NCBI GenBank assembly: GCA_026120035.1 | Contig: JALRME010000035.1 | Location: 1-64,000 of the forward strand | Origin: Coleophoma eucalyptorum | Lineage: Eukaryota; Ascomycota; Leotiomycetes; Helotiales; Dermateaceae | DNA length: 64,000 nucleotides | Direction: 5' to 3' | Part shown: one piece after another, positions 33,711 through 45,071 of the stretch | Layout: each line of letters opens with the position of its first letter | Numbering within the stretch: position 1 is the first letter of the stretch | Program-made: the position numbers and the translations under genes | Notes under the pieces: model-generated | Seen by the model: only the letters and a program-made list of their open reading frames with translations | Told to the model about the DNA's origin: nothing | The model's database searches: none

Positions 33711-35387
33711 ATGCATGTTGCACGTATCTTGGCAGCCACGACCACTCTCGTCGTGGCCGTCTCAACCAGCTATGCACCAGTTCCGGCAATTTGCCCATCC
33801 ACCAGTTTGGTCCGTACCTCAACCACCAACCTTTCGAGCGACGAAGAAGGTTATCGAGTTGTGCGAAAAGTTGGTGCTGATTTGTACCTGAGGGCATGGC
33901 TTCTGGAAACGCTTGGCTTTTTTGCTGCGATCGAAGGGGACATGCCGACTATAGCTTTGACAAGTAGTGGAGGCGGCTTTCGGGCGATGCTTATCGGAGC
34001 CGGCGTTGTCCAGGCTTTAGATGACCGTGACAGCAGTTCTCCTGTCAGTGGACTGTACCAGTCTCTCTCATACCACTCTGCCCTCTCTGGTGGTTCATGG
34101 CTGCTCTCGTCCATTGCCAGCAATGACTGGCCAAAGATCAGCAACCTGATCGAAACATGGAAACCTGCTTTGGCAAATGGCCTATTTGCTCCTGGTGGAT
34201 CAGAAAATGCTACAATTTACGATTCCATCAACGAGGACTTGAGTAACAAAACCGCTGCTGGATTTTCAACTGTTGCGGCCGACGCCTGGTCTCGTTTACT
34301 CTCCTGGCAACTGCTTCCAGGAACAAATGGCGGTGTGGACAATGCTTTGTCTGATATTACTTCTAAAGCAAGGTTCCTCTTGCGCATTGCTCCTTATCCC
34401 ATCATCACTTCACTGGCTGTTGACCTGAATGGAACTGAATGTGTTCCTCCAACTGATACTCCGCAGTGGGAGTTCACCCCATATGAGTTTGGCTCTTGGG
34501 ACTCAACTGTTGGCGCATTCACACCAACAAAATATCTCGGCAGCTCTCTCTCTGCTGGAAAGCCTGTCAGCTCATCATCATGCCTCACCAATTACGACAA
34601 TCTTGGATTTGTGCTTGGGACCTCGTCCGCTCTCTTTAATGACCCAGGACTCGGTACGGACCAAGTATACGACGCCACCTTTGCAAATTTCTGCACTATC
34701 CCCAATGCCACTACGACCACGACTGATGCCGACGTTACTGCTCTCAATGCTGGAGTCGCCCGTATGCTCACGATTCCTAACGTCCACGTTCAAAGCGTTG
34801 CCGATCTTTACGCACCATGGCCAAACCCTTTCTATAACTTGGCCTCTGCACCACAGGTATCTGCTAGGAAGACTCTAAGTATGGTTGACGGAGGAGAATC
34901 CGGACAAATCAACCCGATATTCCCTATGCTCTTGCCTGCTCGAAAAGTCGATGTTATTATCGTTAACGACAACACGGACGGTAACAATAATTTCCCCAGC
35001 GGTCTGGAAATTACCAATACATACAACGCAGCCAAAGCCGCAGGCATGACTCGCATGCCCTATGTCCCACCATTTGAGACTTTCAAGGCCCAGAACTTGA
35101 CCAGTGGTCCTGTCTTCTTCGGCTGTAACAACGATACCGTTGCAACCATTGTCTGGGTCCCCAATGCACCATTAACTCCCATCGGTGGCAACACAAGTAC
35201 CGACAAGATGCAATACTCGGAAGCAGAGACCGTGGCAATGGTTGCCAATGGTGCTGCAGTCATGAGCCAGAATAACAGTGCCGACTGGGCTAAATGTCTC
35301 GCATGTGCATTTCTAGATAAGAGTAGCGCCGAGACCTTGCCCTCGGTCTGTACAGGGTGTTTCACGAAGTATTGCTTTAACCCATAG
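33711..35387 (+). CDS. secreted lysophospholipase / phospholipase B
   Basis: This single-exon enzyme of 558 residues belongs to the fungal PLB / cytosolic PLA2 catalytic family and removes acyl chains from phospholipids and lysophospholipids. A signal peptide is present (ARILAATTTLVVAVSTS). The three family signatures are intact: SGGGFRAM (residues 86-93, Arg and oxyanion loop), ALSGGSW with nucleophile Ser126, and DGGESGQINP with catalytic Asp393. Several NXS/T sites suggest glycosylation, and the cysteine-rich C-terminus (CLACAF, CTGCFTKYC) is typical of secreted PLB. I see no hydrophobic GPI-anchor tail, so release into the medium is likelier than anchoring. The ATG precedes the signal peptide directly. 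Confidence 0.93.
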   Translation: MHVARILAATTTLVVAVSTSYAPVPAICPSTSLVRTSTTNLSSDEEGYRVVRKVGADLYLRAWLLETLGFFAAIEGDMPTIALTSSGGGFRAMLIGAGVVQALDDRDSSSPVSGLYQSLSYHSALSGGSWLLSSIASNDWPKISNLIETWKPALANGLFAPGGSENATIYDSINEDLSNKTAAGFSTVAADAWSRLLSWQLLPGTNGGVDNALSDITSKARFLLRIAPYPIITSLAVDLNGTECVPPTDTPQWEFTPYEFGSWDSTVGAFTPTKYLGSSLSAGKPVSSSSCLTNYDNLGFVLGTSSALFNDPGLGTDQVYDATFANFCTIPNATTTTTDADVTALNAGVARMLTIPNVHVQSVADLYAPWPNPFYNLASAPQVSARKTLSMVDGGESGQINPIFPMLLPARKVDVIIVNDNTDGNNNFPSGLEITNTYNAAKAAGMTRMPYVPPFETFKAQNLTSGPVFFGCNNDTVATIVWVPNAPLTPIGGNTSTDKMQYSEAETVAMVANGAAVMSQNNSADWAKCLACAFLDKSSAETLPSVCTGCFTKYCFNP

Positions 35388-36631
35388 AGCAAGCATATGT
35401 TTCTTCATGTATATAACGAGTTCTGCAATTACTAGTTTAGATCCTCATACATAATACCTAATCTTAATACGGCTTTCTTCCTTGTGAGAAGAATGGAATT
35501 TTTCCAAATTACAGATGTTCAGACTCGAGAGCTTATATTCGCGGATTGTGTTTGAACATGCTCCAGCCTGCTTCATTCAATTATCGTGCGATCAACCAAA
35601 TTCGCGACCATTCCGTTATTGTCGTGAATGCAATAAACGAGCAGCTTTAGTGTATTTGTATAATTTAGTGTACGGAAGGATTGATTATTATTTACTTGTA
35701 GAATAAAGAAGGCATGTAAATAAAACTACAAAGAAAGTGTTAAAAATAAAAAGAGATTGCGTGCATCATATTATGGAAACAGTAATCCAAGCGTATTGAT
35801 CATTGCAAGTCGTCAAATTTAGAAATTTCATATGGATGATGAAAATAGGATCGATTTAATCGACTGCTACAACAAGGGAAAACAGGCTAGGGGTTTTGCC
35901 AGATTCTCGAAGATTGAATCCAGCCTTCCTTACTTTCAGCTGCAGCATGAACAGCAGGCCTTGGAGAAATCTCAGCTTGGAGCTAGCTTGTAAAGATCGG
36001 TTTAGAATTTAAACCTATTGGATTTAGCGGACCCTTGGTTGCATTGAGCTTGTACACCGGGAAAGTAAGACACTAAGATGAGGCGACTTGTCAGGCGCTC
36101 TAGGAAGCATATGGAGATGTTTGCGGGTATCTTCGGTGGACAAAGGGGGGAAAGGCAAGGCAAGGAACCCATGTGCAGAAGTGGATTCATCGTCACATCA
36201 AACTACTGCTGTACTACAATGCCTTTTGCGGGCGGGAGTGCGGGTCGAGCCGCGCTAGAAGCACCTAGGAAGGTTACAACGAGCAACTTCACTAAACTCA
36301 ATCACAACTATATTCCGGTGAGGTGATATATATAGTTGGTAATGTACTGGTCAGCTGATTTGGGCCCAGGACTAGTCATAGGTTCCTTAGCTAAAAGCCA
36401 AAAGGGGCCAACTCTCTTTTCCTCTCCAGAATCACAGCCTGGCCGAGCCTTATTCTACCCATAAGAGCTCGGTTAAGTCGCTAGCCTTATCGATCGGCAT
36501 GGCATCTCCCTCGGCTGCATTAGAGCCATTACTGGCGAGCTCAAAACGGGTCTTACGAAACGTGACATCCCTTCAAAGCCTCATAGCAGCTTAGCCATCT
36601 CTCAAGCAAAAGGGTCTGGACTCGACTCTGA
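35388..36631. other. intergenic region, AT-rich
   Basis: No gene is supported. A short 33-codon frame with ATG near 36500 (MASPSAALEPLL) might be a 5' remnant of the pseudogene that follows, but I cannot connect it. Confidence 0.4.
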
Positions 36632-37754
36632 CCGACTCAGAACGTCTCACGCGCACAACTTATCGAGAAAGGGGTGTCTAATAGTGAAAGTCTTACTTCC
36701 GAAGAAGTTGTTATCTTAAGAAATAGGTTCTGGACGCCTAATTCAAGGCAAGAGAAATCAAGTATCTTTGATAGCTATTGCCAAGTAAATGACGAAGCAC
36801 ACAAGGAGTTGGAAACTTCTCGCAAACCAGCCTATGCTCCCAATGAGCAGGAAGCACTTGATATTAGTACTATAGAATCCTGGAAACGTTCACAGGTTGT
36901 TAGGAATAACGAGTAGCGTGTTAAAGCCGAAGCAGCGTTGCCAGATGCTCCAGGGTGGATCCAGGATTTGTATAGACAGGGCAAACCCGCGTGGGGTTTC
37001 GTATATTTCTACGATGGTGCTGCTCAAAAACTTGGTCCAGAACGACTTGATACATTCAGTGCTTACTTGGGAGCTTTTTATCGACATGTACTTGATTGGA
37101 ATGGGTCAAAATCTATCATCGATTATAAGTGGCAATTAATGTCGTCTGATTCACCAGCTACTGCATTTGCACCATCGCAAAACCCCGTCGGTGATAATAA
37201 TACCGACAACGAGAATATAACTAACTACAAAGATGGCGTAGTATTTAGAGATGCTTTTCGGGAGAATATAAGAATCCCAGGTGAAAACCTAGAATCAGAG
37301 AGCGGTGGAATCACAGGTGGACAGACTTGAGAAGTATGTTGCTATGTCGGGGGTCCTTACGAACACCTTCCTTGTCTTTGATCCTACCTGTATTGATACA
37401 GTTCTTGGATCCGGAGAATGGTATGACAATATGCGAGTCTTCGCCTTCGAAGTAGATTTTCCAGTGGAGGGGCGGAAATATGAAGAAGGATATCAGGGTT
37501 ATACGTTGGTTAGGCTGGATCAGATACTATACAATTTTTATGAGTTGAGATCGATGAAAGCAGATGAGGTCGAGATGGATCAAATATGGAAGGCAGCACA
37601 GAAGAGTCCGAACAGGGCATTTGTTAGCATGGATAAAGATGAGGCTTTGAGTCATACGACTTTCTGCGCGCTTATTGGATTTACTCGCGATAGTATTCTA
37701 GGGAAAAGGCATTATCCTTTGATGGAGGCCAGACAAAGAACACAGGAAGAGTAG
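36632..37754 (+). pseudogene. broken copy of an unnamed fungal protein family
   Basis: The reading frame runs from an unknown start through 36914-36916, where an in-frame TAG interrupts otherwise continuous coding text, and on to 37330. It then resumes in another frame from about 37300 to 37754. The second segment starts LPDAPGWIQDLYRQG and the third includes GVLTNTFLVFDP, MRVFAFEVDF and DQIWKAAQKSPNRAFVS. These resemble an ascomycete family of unknown function that I recall only as hypothetical proteins. There is no ATG in the first open stretch. No GT-AG intron repairs the second break with matching phases; a 16-nt stretch flanked by GAATCA copies sits at the break. Missing start, stop and frameshift argue for a pseudogene. 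Confidence 0.65.
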
Positions 37755-38242
37755 TTGACTTAAAGAAGTGATTCTTTGTAGAAGTCGTTTGTCCTACAAG
37801 ATATATATTTCAAACTGACGATCAAAATTGCTCTCTATAATGTAGAAGAAATAGAAGTAGCTTCTAAATATATAGCATGTTCCTCCCTATTAGTTCGTAG
37901 AAATTCCTATTTAGTAGACTCTACTTTCCTAGCAGTTACAATCGCAAATAAAAATTTAGATGCAAGCAGATATCACTAGCTGTATAGGTGTAAATGGGGT
38001 TCGGGTAAATTGGACTATTTGTGGAAGCTGTTGGATTAGCTCATTTATTTCCGCTATAGCTGCTTCAGCTATATTTGGTGCCTGTGAGTTGTCTTGGTTG
38101 TCTGCCTCATTGGTATTACAACCTGTTATCAATTGTTAAGTGTATAAGGGTTGTCCAGTTTTACCTTGATAGAAAACATTGAACTCTCGAGTAGACAATT
38201 GTTCGCTTTGATATACGTCTTCTTGCTACTCATGTTTTCTAA
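37755..38242. other. AT-rich gap upstream of the truncated HET gene
   Basis: No coding text is seen. The N-terminal part of a HET domain (the YxxLSHCWG motif) would be expected here and is absent in all frames. Confidence 0.5.
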
Positions 38243-39520
38243 CAAGGTATCGCACTTGAAACTCTTCCCCAAACCCTCAAAGACGCTATTCAAGTCTGCC
38301 TGCAACTTCGGATCCAATATTTGTGGATTGATGCACTGTGCATAATACAAGGTGATGAAAACGACCTTGCACGCGAAATTTCACAGATGGGGCTTATTTA
38401 TAGTCGAGCAACCGTAGTGATATCTGCTTCAAGGGCAAAAACCGTGCACGATGGCTTTCTTGAGGACATTCCTGATCATTTCCAAGACGTAATCATGCTA
38501 CCTGCTCGATTTTCTGCGACATGTGACGGGGAACTAGGCATTCTCCAAGTACCCATGGAATTTTCTGCAAGAGAGCCACTCAATAAACGTGGATGGACAT
38601 TTCAAGAGAGCTTTCTTGCATCTCGCGCATTGATTTATACAGATGAGGGTATGATCTGGCAGTGTAAGGAGCTCTTCGATCGCTTGATCTTTGACGGCAT
38701 TCAAACGGGATCTCATCCAAGTGACGACTTACCCGTCACCAACAAGGAATTTAAGTCTGGCACTATGCAAAAGGTCGAATGGGAACAACTCGTTAGGACT
38801 TACACTCTTCGAATATTAAAAGATCCGAATGACCGACTAGAGGCACTTGCAGGGATAGCATCTATGGTGGCATTATTGTGGAATGATAGGTACTATGCTG
38901 GCTTGTGGGAACATGATATGATAAGACAGCTAGGATGGAGAGTAGACAACAGCAGTCTGGACCACGGCAACAAATGGGATAGGCTTGAAGCACCCAGCTG
39001 GTCTTGGGCATCTGTTGATGGACCCGTGTGTGATGTCACCCGGTGGGATCATCCTAGGACGCCTAAAGACGCTCAAGTTATATCCTGCGAGGTGACACTT
39101 GCTCGTCACGAAAACGACTTTGGCCGGGTTCTTTGTGGACGCCTCACCATAGAAGCTTTTTTGATCAAACCAATACACGCCGATTCTTCATGGCTAGACG
39201 ATACAGTTATGGATTCTAATGCTAGGTCTGCTGAAAGGGAGGATCTAAGTAAGCTGTGGTGCTTGCTGCTTGGTTGTGCTCATAGCAATAGCATAGGGCC
39301 CAATGGGACACCACTGTGGTATGGACTACTGCTGAGTCGCCTGCATGATGGAACTTTCAAGCGGCTTGGCTGCTTTACTCAAGATCTGGATGTTCATCCA
39401 TTCACTGATTATGAAGCAAGTACTGAAGAACACTATACTATTCTCAAGGATAAGCAGTCCTTGGGTACAGAAGCTAGATTGCCAAAAGGAGGACGGCGAA
39501 AAACAGTTGTAATTGTTTAA
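38243..39520 (+). pseudogene. 5'-truncated HET (heterokaryon incompatibility) domain gene
   Basis: The open frame begins just after an in-frame TAA at 38240 and immediately reads the middle of a HET domain: TLPQTLKDAI, YLWIDALCIIQ, then SRATVVISAS and RGWTFQESFLASRALIY, all in the usual order. The first in-frame ATG, near 38387, lies inside the domain, so the conserved N-terminal LSHCWG segment is missing. The remaining 400 codons include the usual variable C-terminus (APSWSWASVDGPV). HET proteins trigger cell death on fusion of unlike strains. The 3' part is intact, so loss by deletion or decay of the 5' end seems likely; an unseen distant first exon cannot be excluded. It sits next to another broken gene. 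Confidence 0.75.
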
Positions 39521-40950
39521 TAGGAGCAGAGGCGTACATTGATATCTGAAATCAAGAAGAAATGAGATACCGACTAATTTGAGTTAGTAAGGGATAAAGG
39601 ACATTTATTTTCTGCACCCTGAAAAGATAAAGATTGTGCATAGGCGAAAGAATTTGAATGGACTTCAAATCATCCTTCAGTAGAATTCGAATTTAACACG
39701 GGTGTGTGAATTGCTTGAGCAGCTAGAAATTTTGAATCAAATTGATTACAATAACTGTTCAAGTTTAAATACTTAGATATATATCCTCACCGCTACTTGA
39801 GTCCATTGACTGCTAGTGGAGTCCAGTCGCCAATGAAGATTTAAAAATTTGCGTTAGGGTTTTGATGCTTTGAGCCTTCGATCGATTCTAGTTTATTGAA
39901 AGTGATTTGAACTTCCTAGCTTCAACGCAATGCGCGCTGGCTTCTATCCTCCAAATTTCTTCACATAATCGTCCACCTTCCATCGTTACCAAGTAAATCA
40001 CCGTTAAAGCGGATAGAGCCTTTGCCCATGCATTTATATACCTGAACCCACGGCAGAGCCTCGTCCGATACACCAGATAAAATATAGCGGATACACTTCA
40101 TGGCTCTTAATATACTAGATAAATGCTACTATAATCATTCTAGATACGTGATTACGATTCTGAAGAGTCTACGACAAATCTGGATGAGCATGTTGAAGGC
40201 ATCCGGCTCGGAATCATCGTGGTATATGATACTCCGAATTCTAATGTTGAGTACCTAAGTAAGCTGCCAAGGTGAATGTATTTAGTGGCTAATCATATTC
40301 TTATCCTAGTATTGTTGCATATCTGAATCTGAGTCCAGCTATCTATCTAACTGACGCACGACTCGGGCCCAGGTGGCCGCTGAATCCAAGCGTGGGACCA
40401 TGGTCAAGGCCTTCGCAACGAGCTTGGCGGCGATATTGAAGAGATTTTCTGCCTTTCCTCAGTACAAAGGACAAGAGTGCCCGGACACAATATCTGGATA
40501 AGGCATGCTGCAGCAGTCCTATACTTCAGGGCTCTTTGGCCCACTCTAGCGCCAGGGGTCGGTCTCGTCAAAGAGGTCACACGCGATGCATAAGAGCATG
40601 CGATAACCGAAGTCTAAATGAGTGTAGCAACATATCAAAACAGCGGTAATCGACTACCACTTCCAGGAGTGAAATCACCTATAGGTAGTTACAAGTAGTA
40701 AGATAAAGGTACTAATTTTACTATAGTAGAACAATTTTAGTCTCAAGTGTCATGAAATTACAGATCACATGCTTCATTCGGCCACTTGATGACTACTTAA
40801 TATCACCTGATTTGGCGGCATAAAGCGGTCAGAAGAAGCTGTATTTGTAAGTAAGCCAGCCAGCTCCGCTTTACCCTCCTTTACTTCATTCCTAGATTCT
40901 TGTCAATACCAGTTAACTGCCTCTGAAATTCGATCGCTCATCGTGATATT
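39521..40950. other. intergenic region with possible gene relics
   Basis: Mostly AT-rich. A less AT-rich island around 40340-40620 has a coding look on the minus strand, but every frame is interrupted and I recognise no family. The last 100 bp before 40951 should be the promoter of the next gene. Confidence 0.4.
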
Positions 40951-41449
40951 ATGTCATCCTCCAACAAAAAGCAGCTGTGCGTCTTCGTAACCTTCCATGT
41001 ACATGCCGATAAGATTGATGAATGGAAGGCCGTGCACCGCCAAATCTGGACACCGGTTGGCAATGAGAAAGAATGTTTGCTCTTTGATGTTTTCGAGAGT
41101 CAGGAGGAGGTGGGACTAATTAAATTGGTTGAGATTTGGGATGGTGATAAGGAGTGGTTTGAGAATGTATGCTGTTTGGACCAACTCACTCTGACAATGA
41201 AAGCCTTCCCCTCTAGCTAATTACGTCATTTATACAGGTCCAGATGAAGAAACCGTACTACAGTCTTTTGTGGGAAAAGTCGCAGCCACTATGGACGCAG
41301 CCAGGTTAGTCTGCCGAACCTTTCCGCCGATAGTATCAATATTACTAACTTTAATTTCAGTTAAGCTAGAATATTTCGATCGAGCTGGTGAGGGTAGTAT
41401 TTTCAGAGATGAATACTTAGCCGGGGCGACAAAGAAGGAGGGAATTTAG
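40951..41449 (+). CDS. antibiotic biosynthesis monooxygenase (ABM)-fold protein
   Basis: This is a small dimeric ferredoxin-like barrel protein of 123 residues. Three exons (40951-41166, 41238-41304, 41361-41449) fit, with introns of 71 and 56 nt; without splicing the frame ends early after 89 codons. The N-terminal strand CVFVTFHVHADKIDEWKAVH, the KECLLFDVFES strand and KLVEIWDGDKEWFEN helix are typical of ABM. The C-terminus KPYYSLLWE and LEYFDRAGEG match fungal members. Some ABM proteins oxidise quinone precursors without cofactors, others have no known activity. It is convergent with an MFS gene 255 bp away, so a small detoxification or metabolite pair is possible. Confidence 0.82.
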
Positions 41450-41704
41450 AAAGTTCTTCGAATAAGATTTTCAACGCTATGGACATAACGATGATGAGAA
41501 ATAATGACTTATTAGCACAGCGCAATACATACTTCATCAAAACTGATAGGAATGCGAGCGACAGAGCTACATTTACTCTGGAGTGACTAATTCACGGACG
41601 GTACTATTTACTTTTTGAAAGCAAAAGCCATTTCCATAATCTGAAACCGTTTACACACCACGAGGAAATCTCTATGTCTTTGTAAACTAAGTACTAACAG
41701 CTTT

Positions 41705-43346
41705 TTATGGTCCATCCCTTTTTTCCATCTTTATCTTAATCCCAACAATACTGATGCATAAAGCACTTGCAAGAAACAAGCCCGCACTAATAAACATTGG
41801 CAATCCAAGTAAAACGTCGACGTGCGTATCTACGCCTAAAGCTAGCAGTTTGGGAAATAACAAACTCGCTAGAAGCTTTCCAAGAATGCTTGCCATACTC
41901 AGTGTAGCTATGACGCGAGCAACACTTTCCTTCTCTACTAAGCTTACAATATACGCCTGAGCTGCAGTCGGTAGCCCCTCACCGAAAAGATATACAATCA
42001 TTCCCGTGATGAATTTAGCACTCGTATCGCTGAATCCAATCAATAGAGCTCCGAACGTGAGAAGCATGCTGCTGCCAGCCATGATTACAAAGTGCGCGCG
42101 ACCTGAGGATCCTAGCTTGGACACCGCAGCCCGGTTGAGAAAAGGCAGTATTATCGAGAAGTGGAGGAGCATAAGGAAGCCCTGAATGGAGACGACTTGT
42201 GACGCCTCTGGAAATGTCCATCCTAGCTTGATGACCGGGTACTGTACTAGACCATACCAGTCGATGGCCTTGATTCCTGTAGCTGCAAAACAGATTGATA
42301 AAGCAAGGATTGCAACGTTGAAAAGGCCGACCCCGGACACGCTTCTAGCGAAAGATTTGATAAGTCTTCGCATCAAGTTGCCCTTCTCTTCTACGCTGTC
42401 CTGGGCCCGTTGTGGTTGTATGGAAGGGATGTCGTCAGTAGTATTTGTTAGGATACCTTTGGATTTCTTGCTCTCACGAACAGTCTCTGGGAATGCGATT
42501 ATAGTTATCAGAGCTGTGGTAACAGATATCAAAAGACTGGCAATCATATTGACTTCCGGAGTGCCGCCTTTGCCGTCCAAGTTCATCAACCACGCACCAA
42601 CGGAAGGGCAGAATGTTTGGGCGAAGTACTGCATAGACGTAGTAAGAAAGAAAAGTGAAGCTCGTTCAGATGCTGATGGCATAACATCCGTGTATGAGGC
42701 AAATAGCATTGCAAGACCGACATCGAAATTTCCGCCAATTAACCCAGGAAGCCCACTTAGATACAGCGTCCATATTGGGATCTTAGGAAATAAGAGATCT
42801 AAGACAAAGGTAAGTAGGCAACTCAAAAGTCATGAGAAGATTCTTACAGGAAACAAGCCAAGATACACACACTACTATCAAGTTGATTTTATGCAATACT
42901 AGCACAGGTTTTCTTCCCCATCGGTCTGCGACCCAACCTAATGGTATGGCACCAACCATGGCAGACAGCATACGCACAAACATAATCAGCCCTGCGGTTT
43001 TTGCCAGCGACTTCTGAATGCTGTCATCCTTACAAAGTCGCTCAGGGATGTGCTTTCCCATTTCTACCAGGGGAGACCCCTGCGCAGCATAGTATTCGTA
43101 GCAGTACATAGCTTCAATAGCCCGCATTGATGCTACCTGTCGGACAAAGTATTCTGCCTCATTGAGGAAGATGATGGAACAACCGAGAAATGGCACCCAT
43201 CGATATCGCGGAGAGATTGTAGTAAATGATGGCCAAAAGCCTCTTTTGGACGCCGTTGGTTCGGATGGGAAGGATTGGGCTTCTTCTGGCAGTGCATTAC
43301 TCAATAGAGGCTCCTGCTCTCTGGAGCCATTTGATCGAGCGAACAT
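41705..43346 (-). CDS. MFS transporter
   Basis: This is a 12-helix major facilitator protein of 530 residues in two exons (43346-42848 and 42798-41705) separated by a 49-nt GTAAGA...TTAG intron with matching phase. The N-terminal third has VGAIPLGWVADRWGRKPVLVL, the classic loop 2-3 motif A (GxxxDRxGRK-like), and a cysteine-containing loop after helix 1 (CKDDSIQ). The second half starts after a hydrophilic loop with EEKGNLMRRLIKSF. The short divergent-looking extracellular loop after helix 1 resembles fungal MFS proteins of unknown substrate that are often found near metabolite genes. The neighbour on the left is the ABM-fold gene, tail to tail. Confidence 0.85.
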
Positions 43347-45071
43347 ATTTCAAAACAGGCGCTCGGGATATGAGCTAACAGTAGGGTGTTCTGACTGGAA
43401 TTCAAAGAACCGAAAGAGATCATTCAGAAATACTCTTGGCCAAAAGTGGGAAAAAAGTGGGATGAATTGTATAATAACTGAGGCTTTGGTAAGCTTCACG
43501 TGCCTCATGGTAAATAGCTTTGGACCGAGTCACGTGTCAGAATGTAATCGTATTAGGTCAAGAATCTTGCTTTTAAACTTCTCCTTTGCTTTTTTAAGAA
43601 GAAATATAAAATGCTATATATTGTAGACGGATAGAATCGTGGTCGCAAGGGCGCAAGGGCCGTTTTTTGCTCCTCCGAGTTGGGGCCGTCGGGAGAGGGT
43701 ATACTACTTCGCGCGCCTTTACTAGCGCTTTACTTCGCTAGATGCATTTTCTCTTTCATCTCGTTAAAATACTCTGTGCCCCATAAATATATGGAGTCCT
43801 AGCTCGCATATGTCGCCGCAGCACAACTAGAGGTCGAAGACGCATGGATGCGGCGCAAATCGTCCTACGTAGGAACGGAGTTTCGTTCTTCTCGTTAGTG
43901 CGAACTTCTATGGATCTTCCTTCCTAACTAGAAAAGGCAGGAGGTTGTTTGTCCCTCGAGGGTTTTACAGCAAGGTAGACTACACATTATCTCTTCTCTA
44001 TATGCTACAAAATACAACGCTGTGCACCGAGGCTACTGATATCCGTGGCAGAGCGACAGTTGAAAGTATGGAATTGGATGTTTCTGTGTTTTCCAAGCAA
44101 AACTTTTGAAATCCCTAGCTAGTGGGTTGATTGGGTAATGGTCTTCCGATAGTAGCTTCTGTGCCTTAGTATATGCTAAAGCATGCAAAATGATGCTATC
44201 TTGACATTGGTGGAGACTTATGCTGTGAGCAAAACCCTGGCCACACAAGGTATGATCTCTAGGAATATGAACTAGTATTAAATGTGAGATGTGTGTTTTT
44301 GTTACACGACTCACTGTGCAAGGCAATCAAAACAGTAGATGTTATGAGGATCCTGGAACGGTCTTCGCCTTTTTTGAAGAACACTGTTGTGACACGTTCT
44401 CCTTAGAATATGCTCAACTATTTCTAGGTCCTAGACAGCAGAGCGGGATATTTGAGGCATTGTAGTTAATGAACCATTATAAGGCCTGGGTACGCCTAGG
44501 TATAAAGCATTTTCAGCATCATCGGCGGAACCACTATTAGTGGGGAACGGGACTGCCTCCAGAGTAGTCTTGCTGGTGAGCCAGGGTCACAGACTCGTGC
44601 TGTCTCCCGAATGTTATGGTTTGTTTGTAGGCATATATCATCCGATCAAATATTCAGCAGTATGTAAAAGCCAACTTGGTCCTTCCATTGCGGCGTTGAG
44701 GGTTAGGATGTGCTGACTAACCGCGCTCAGCCAAAATTTTGACCCTGAAATGAAGGAGCAGGTCAAATTCATTTCTGGTTAGATTGATTTCTAGTTTTTT
44801 CGGAAAAGTAGAGTGAACTCAATTTGGCATTGCTTTGGGAACAAGAAGCTTCAGCATATGGAGTTGAGTTACGAGAATATGCTTTCCAGATCGCGACTAC
44901 GTAATTCAAACGGCACATTTTGAACAGCATAATTTCTAGAGGTAAAATCGCCCATAAATTGAAATAATTCTTGTTTATCATTACCTTAGATGCTCTAATC
45001 TTTTTGAATCTCCTTGATAAGAGAATTCAAAATCAAAAGTCTGGTTCAAAGCTATCAAATCGACTAGAAGA
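43347..45071. other. 1.7-kb intergenic region
   Basis: No gene is supported. A short open stretch near 43800-43900 (translating to QLEVEDAWMRRKSSYVGTE) could be a transposon or gene relic. The remainder is AT-rich with chance frames on both strands. Confidence 0.4.

Noticed and set aside
40340..40620. Less AT-rich island with coding look on the minus strand
   Set aside because: All frames are broken and no family can be recognised.
43800..43910. Short coding-like stretch resembling a transposase relic
   Set aside because: Too short, interrupted, and without terminal repeats that I can find.
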